Source: Sphingomonadales bacterium
GTDB lineage: Bacteria > Pseudomonadota > Alphaproteobacteria > Sphingomonadales > Sphingomonadaceae
NCBI GenBank assembly: GCA_017309275.1
Contig: JAFKLT010000037.1
Location: forward strand, 1-64,000
DNA length: 64,000 bases
Direction of reading: 5' to 3'
Under the pieces are notes generated by a model that did not search any database, was not told where the DNA came from, and saw only the letters and a program-made list of their open reading frames with translations. Made by a program: the position numbers and the translations under genes. Shown one piece after another: positions 60,978-64,000 of the stretch (position 1 is the stretch's first letter; the number at the start of each line of letters is the position of its first letter).

Positions 60978-62674
60978 GCGCCGACATGATCATGCAGGTG
61001 TGGGGTGACACGATGATCACCACCGCCGCGCTCGTCCTTGCGGTGCTTCTGATCCGCAAGCCCTTTGCCCGCCATTTCGGCCCGCAGCTCACTTATATGC
61101 TGTGGCTGGTGCCCGCGTTGCGGCTTTTCCTGCCGCCGCTGCCCTTTGCCGACCCGGTTCCCGCCGCCAGCGCGCCAGGGCTGAGCGACGCGCTGTACCT
61201 GGTACCGGTCGACGCGATGACCGAGACGGTAACGACGACCGCCGAACCGCTGTGGTCGTTCGCCGACCTTTTGCCCTATGTTTTCGCGCTGTGGGTCGCG
61301 GGCGTCGCCTTCGTGCTCGTCTCGGCCTGGGTATCGCACCGGCGTTTCCGCCGCGAGGTGCTGGGCGGCGCGGTCGAGCTGGAGCCGATCGGCAAGGTCC
61401 GGCTGGTGATGACCGGCGCGGTCGACGGCCCGGTAGCATTCGGCCTATGGCGGCGTTTCGTCGCCGTGCCGCACGACTTTTTCGCCCGCTATGCCGCCGA
61501 GGAGCGCGCCCTCGCGATCGATCACGAGCTGGCGCACCATCGCCACGGCGACCTGTGGGCGAATGCCGCCGCGCTGCTGCTGCTCGCGTCGCAATGGTTC
61601 AACCCCTTTGCCTGGCGGGCGATCCGCGCCTTTCGTTTCGACCAGGAGGCGGCGTGCGACGCCCGCGTCCTGACCATGGCCGACGAGGCCCCCCGCGACC
61701 TGCGTACCGCCCGCTATGCCACGGCCATTGCCAAGGCGGCGGTCGGATCGCGGCTGTCGCTGGCGGCGCCGATGGCGGTCCACGACAATCTGCAGGAGAG
61801 ACTGACGATGCTGACGAGGGAGGATATTTCGAAGAAGCGCGGCCTGATCGGCAAGCTGCTGGTCGGCGGCGCGACGCTGGCGGTGCTGGCGACGACCGCG
61901 ACGCTGGTGCCGGCGGCCACGGCAAGTGTGCAGGCCGACATCGCGCCGCCCGCGCCGCCGTCCGCTCCGGATGCGCCGACCCCGCCCGATGCGCCGACGC
62001 CGCCCGAAGCGCCCGGCTTCATGATCTTCACCGAACGGCAGGACGGCGATGCCGCCGCCAAGGATGGCAAGAAGCGCGAGGTCCACCGCATCGTGATCCG
62101 CCGCGACGGCGAGGGTGAGGGGCATCCGGCGATGCTGTTCGCACCCGGCGACAACAAGGACGGCAAGGCGCGCCGGATCGAAATCCGGACCCCCGGCGGC
62201 CTGTCGCGCGACGATGTGATCGCGACGCTGAAGGAACAGGGCATCACTGGCGCAAAGGCCGAGGCGATCGCCGACAAGCTGGAGGCACGGCGCAAGGAAC
62301 GCATCCGCACGGCAATGGCGCCGATGCCGCCGATGCCCCCGATGCCGTCCATGCCGCCGATGGCCGCGATGCCGCACGCCGCCTGGGGCACGATGGATGG
62401 CAAGGCGATGATCGTCCACAAATGCGGCGACGGCACGAAGACGGCGCCGGTGGTCAATCGCGAGGAAGTCGACGGCAACAAGCGCCAGCGGATCGTGATG
62501 ATCCAGTGCGGCGACACGGCCGAAAACAGGGCGGCCCGCCTGAACGCGCTCAAGAAGGCGCGCGACAGTTTCGGCAAGGGACAATCGGCGCGCGGCCTGT
62601 CCGAAGAGATGCGCGCAAAGGTGGCCGCCGATCTCGACAAGGCCATCGCGGACCTGGAAAAACCGGCCGAATAA
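60974..62674 (+). CDS. M56-family (BlaR1-like) membrane metallopeptidase
   Basis: 566 residues: several N-terminal membrane helices, a cytosolic gluzincin site HELAHHRHGD (near residue 182) with DQEAACDARV as the third-ligand region, and another membrane helix around 300 (LVGGATLAVLATTATLVPA). The C-terminal periplasmic part has Pro-rich runs and a Met-Pro repeat (MPPMPPMPSMPPM), with no penicillin-binding sensor domain. It should cleave the partner repressor when a signal is sensed, but the signal is probably not a beta-lactam bound as in BlaR1; metal ions or envelope stress are possible. Confidence 0.88.
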   Translation: MSADMIMQVWGDTMITTAALVLAVLLIRKPFARHFGPQLTYMLWLVPALRLFLPPLPFADPVPAASAPGLSDALYLVPVDAMTETVTTTAEPLWSFADLLPYVFALWVAGVAFVLVSAWVSHRRFRREVLGGAVELEPIGKVRLVMTGAVDGPVAFGLWRRFVAVPHDFFARYAAEERALAIDHELAHHRHGDLWANAAALLLLASQWFNPFAWRAIRAFRFDQEAACDARVLTMADEAPRDLRTARYATAIAKAAVGSRLSLAAPMAVHDNLQERLTMLTREDISKKRGLIGKLLVGGATLAVLATTATLVPAATASVQADIAPPAPPSAPDAPTPPDAPTPPEAPGFMIFTERQDGDAAAKDGKKREVHRIVIRRDGEGEGHPAMLFAPGDNKDGKARRIEIRTPGGLSRDDVIATLKEQGITGAKAEAIADKLEARRKERIRTAMAPMPPMPPMPSMPPMAAMPHAAWGTMDGKAMIVHKCGDGTKTAPVVNREEVDGNKRQRIVMIQCGDTAENRAARLNALKKARDSFGKGQSARGLSEEMRAKVAADLDKAIADLEKPAE

Positions 62675-62691
62675 CGGTCCACATCTTCCTA

Positions 62692-62720
62692 GCCGACCCC
62701 CATTCCCCGGTGGGGTCGGC
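62692..62720 (+). terminator. Hairpin after the M56 gene
   Basis: GCCGACCCC (62692-62700) pairs with GGGGTCGGC (62712-62720), 18 bp after the M56 stop. No T-run follows; a stronger terminator comes 17 bp later. Confidence 0.5.
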
Positions 62721-62736
62721 GGCAGGGGCGGGGAAA

Positions 62737-62765
62737 GGGAGCGGCGTCATGACCGCTCCCTTTTT
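62737..62765 (+). terminator. Rho-independent terminator
   Basis: GGGAGCGG (62737-62744) pairs with CCGCTCCC (62753-62760), eight-base loop, then TTTTT. Ends the blaI-M56 transcript. Confidence 0.88.
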
Positions 62766-62803
62766 CGCATCCTGCCCTTTTCCTTTGCCGGGTGCGATGC
62801 CAC

Positions 62804-63733
62804 ATGGCCGATATGAGCGAAGAAAAGCCCTGGCCCGACACGATCCGCGCCGGCGATTGCGAACAGCATGAGCCGCTCGTCCGCCGCGTGCTCGCGCCGA
62901 ACCCGTCGCCCTATACCTTCACCGGCACGCAGACGTGGATCGTCGGCGCGGGCAGCGATGTCGCGGTGATCGATCCCGGCCCGACCGGCAGCGGCATGAG
63001 CATCGGCGATCCGCCCGACGCCAATGGCACCGGGCATGTCGATGCGATCCTGCGCGCGACCCAGGGCCAGCGGATCGTCGCGATCCTCTGTACGCACACG
63101 CACCGCGACCATTCGCCCGCCGCCGCGCCGCTGAAAGCCGCGACCGGCGCGCCGATCGTCGGATGCGCCCCGCTGGCGCTGTCCGACGACGGGCCGCGCG
63201 CCGATTCCGCCTTCGACCCCGATTATGCGCCCGATCGCGTGCTGGCCGACGGCGAACGGATTTCGGGCGACGGCTGGACGCTCGAGGCGGTCGCGACGCC
63301 GGGCCACACGTCGAACCATCTTTGCTTTGGGCTGGTCGAAAGCGGCGCGCTGTTCACCGGCGACCATGTGATGGCCTGGTCGACCAGCGTCGTCAGCCCG
63401 CCCGACGGCGACATGGCGGCCTATATGGCCAGCCTGTCGAAGCTCTACGATCGCGACGACCGCGTCTATTATCCCGCGCACGGCCCGGCGGTGACCAAGC
63501 CGAAGCAGCTCGTCCGCGGGATGCTGGGGCACCGCAAGCAGCGCGAACGACAGATTCTTCGGGAACTCGAAAAGGGGACGAACGTCATCCCCGACATGGT
63601 AACGCATATGTACAAGGGCCTGGACCCGCGCCTGACGGGCGCCGCGGGCCGTTCGGTGCTCGCGCATCTTCTCGATCTGGAAAATCGCGGCCGCGTCGCG
63701 CGCGACGAGGATCGCTGGAGGCTGGTCGCATGA
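62804..63733 (+). CDS. Metallo-beta-lactamase-fold hydrolase (LACTB2-like)
   Basis: About 309 residues. THTHRDHS supplies the HxHxDH metal motif, and VATPGHTSNHLCFG, LFTGDHVM and YPAHGPAV the other metal ligands. The C-terminal GMLGHRKQRERQILREL...RSVLAHLLDLENRGRVAR is the winged-helix tail found in LACTB2-like proteins, some of which act on RNA. Starts at 62792, 62804 and 62813 are all possible; 62804 is a compromise. Overlaps the next gene (ATGA). Confidence 0.85.
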   Translation: MADMSEEKPWPDTIRAGDCEQHEPLVRRVLAPNPSPYTFTGTQTWIVGAGSDVAVIDPGPTGSGMSIGDPPDANGTGHVDAILRATQGQRIVAILCTHTHRDHSPAAAPLKAATGAPIVGCAPLALSDDGPRADSAFDPDYAPDRVLADGERISGDGWTLEAVATPGHTSNHLCFGLVESGALFTGDHVMAWSTSVVSPPDGDMAAYMASLSKLYDRDDRVYYPAHGPAVTKPKQLVRGMLGHRKQRERQILRELEKGTNVIPDMVTHMYKGLDPRLTGAAGRSVLAHLLDLENRGRVARDEDRWRLVA

Positions 63734-64000
63734 GCAAGGGCGTGTTCCGTTTCGCCATCGTCGCGGTCCTCGCGCTGGCGCTTTTCCTTGGCTGGCGCGC
63801 GTGGGACGGCTGGCAACGAAGCTATGATCCCGAAACGGTCGTCGCCGCCAGCCTGCAGGGACTGCAGGAACAGAATGTCCTGGTTCCCTTCACCGCGCGC
63901 TATGTCGCGGTCGTCACCTCGACGCAGACGCGGCTGGGGCTGGAGGCGAAGAAGACGCTGATCATGCCTGGCACGGTGCGATACGAGCTGGATCTGGCAA
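63730..64000 (+). CDS. DUF4230 family protein (partial, 3' end outside window)
   Basis: The first 90 residues are visible. One N-terminal membrane helix (FRFAIVAVLALALFLGW) is followed by DPETVVAASLQGLQEQNVLVPFTARYVAVVTS and LGLEAKKTLIMPGTVRYELDL, typical of DUF4230 membrane-anchored proteins of unknown function. Its ATG overlaps the upstream stop, so the two genes are probably co-translated. Truncated by the window end. Confidence 0.75.
   Translation, partial: MSKGVFRFAIVAVLALALFLGWRAWDGWQRSYDPETVVAASLQGLQEQNVLVPFTARYVAVVTSTQTRLGLEAKKTLIMPGTVRYELDLA

Overview
The window looks like the chromosome of a GC-rich alphaproteobacterium, most likely a sphingomonad (Sphingopyxis/Sphingomonas-like). 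The signs are the GapR, DUF1244 and F1-ATPase zeta-subunit genes typical of alphaproteobacteria, a ruv-ybgC-tol-pal cluster, a TonB receptor beside a type II secretion operon, and strong G/C bias at third codon positions. No phage structural genes, intact insertion sequence or CRISPR array were seen.

Layout. 1-1.9 kb: the minus strand carries an M20 peptidase running off the left edge and the 3' half of a dipeptide epimerase gene. 1.87-5.25 kb: an accessory patch of less biased composition holds a 5'-truncated SIR2-like gene, then an HNH nuclease gene overlapping a gene with a HEPN-type Rx4H motif. The epimerase and SIR2 remnants meet head to head at one breakpoint. The patch ends near a tRNA-Leu(GAG) gene, with GGTGCG-containing repeats between. 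5.9-22.5 kb: a lipoprotein, a TonB-dependent receptor and a complete gspCDEFGHIJKLMN-O type II secretion operon. Two promoter regions, before the lipoprotein and before gspC, carry PHO-box-like 7-mers every 11 bp and a matching -10, so this block is probably induced by phosphate starvation. 22.5-31.4 kb: a long minus-strand housekeeping block (gapR, ybjQ-like, yebC, ruvC, ruvA, a GFA-like gene, ruvB, ybgC, tolQRAB, pal). 31.5-33.9 kb: pyk and bpt.

34.1-40.3 kb is the most unusual region. A pyridine-nucleotide/FAD oxidoreductase fused to two cyclic-nucleotide-binding domains and a four-cluster ferredoxin module is followed by a di-heme b-type membrane protein and by a protein joining an FHA-like domain, one membrane helix and ten CxxCH haem motifs. 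A CpdA-like cyclic-nucleotide phosphodiesterase gene comes next. The set reads as a transmembrane electron conduit from NAD(P)H to the periplasm gated by cyclic nucleotide.

40.3-43.1 kb: a 2-hydroxyacid dehydrogenase with a small membrane protein, and cysS. 43.1-59.0 kb: a minus-strand cluster encoding, in transcription order, an exported TPR-CHAT protease-like protein, a CHASE2 class III adenylate cyclase, a small exported protein, a TpsB/FhaC-type transporter and a 2.6-kilo-residue TpsA exoprotein. It links second-messenger synthesis and a periplasmic CHAT module to two-partner secretion. The cyclase here and the cNMP-binding domains and phosphodiesterase 14-20 kb away could form one signalling circuit, but this is inference.

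59.2-64 kb: ATPase zeta subunit, BolA and monothiol glutaredoxin genes; a BlaI/M56 pair with a palindromic BlaI operator; a metallo-beta-lactamase-fold protein; and the start of a DUF4230 gene cut by the right edge.
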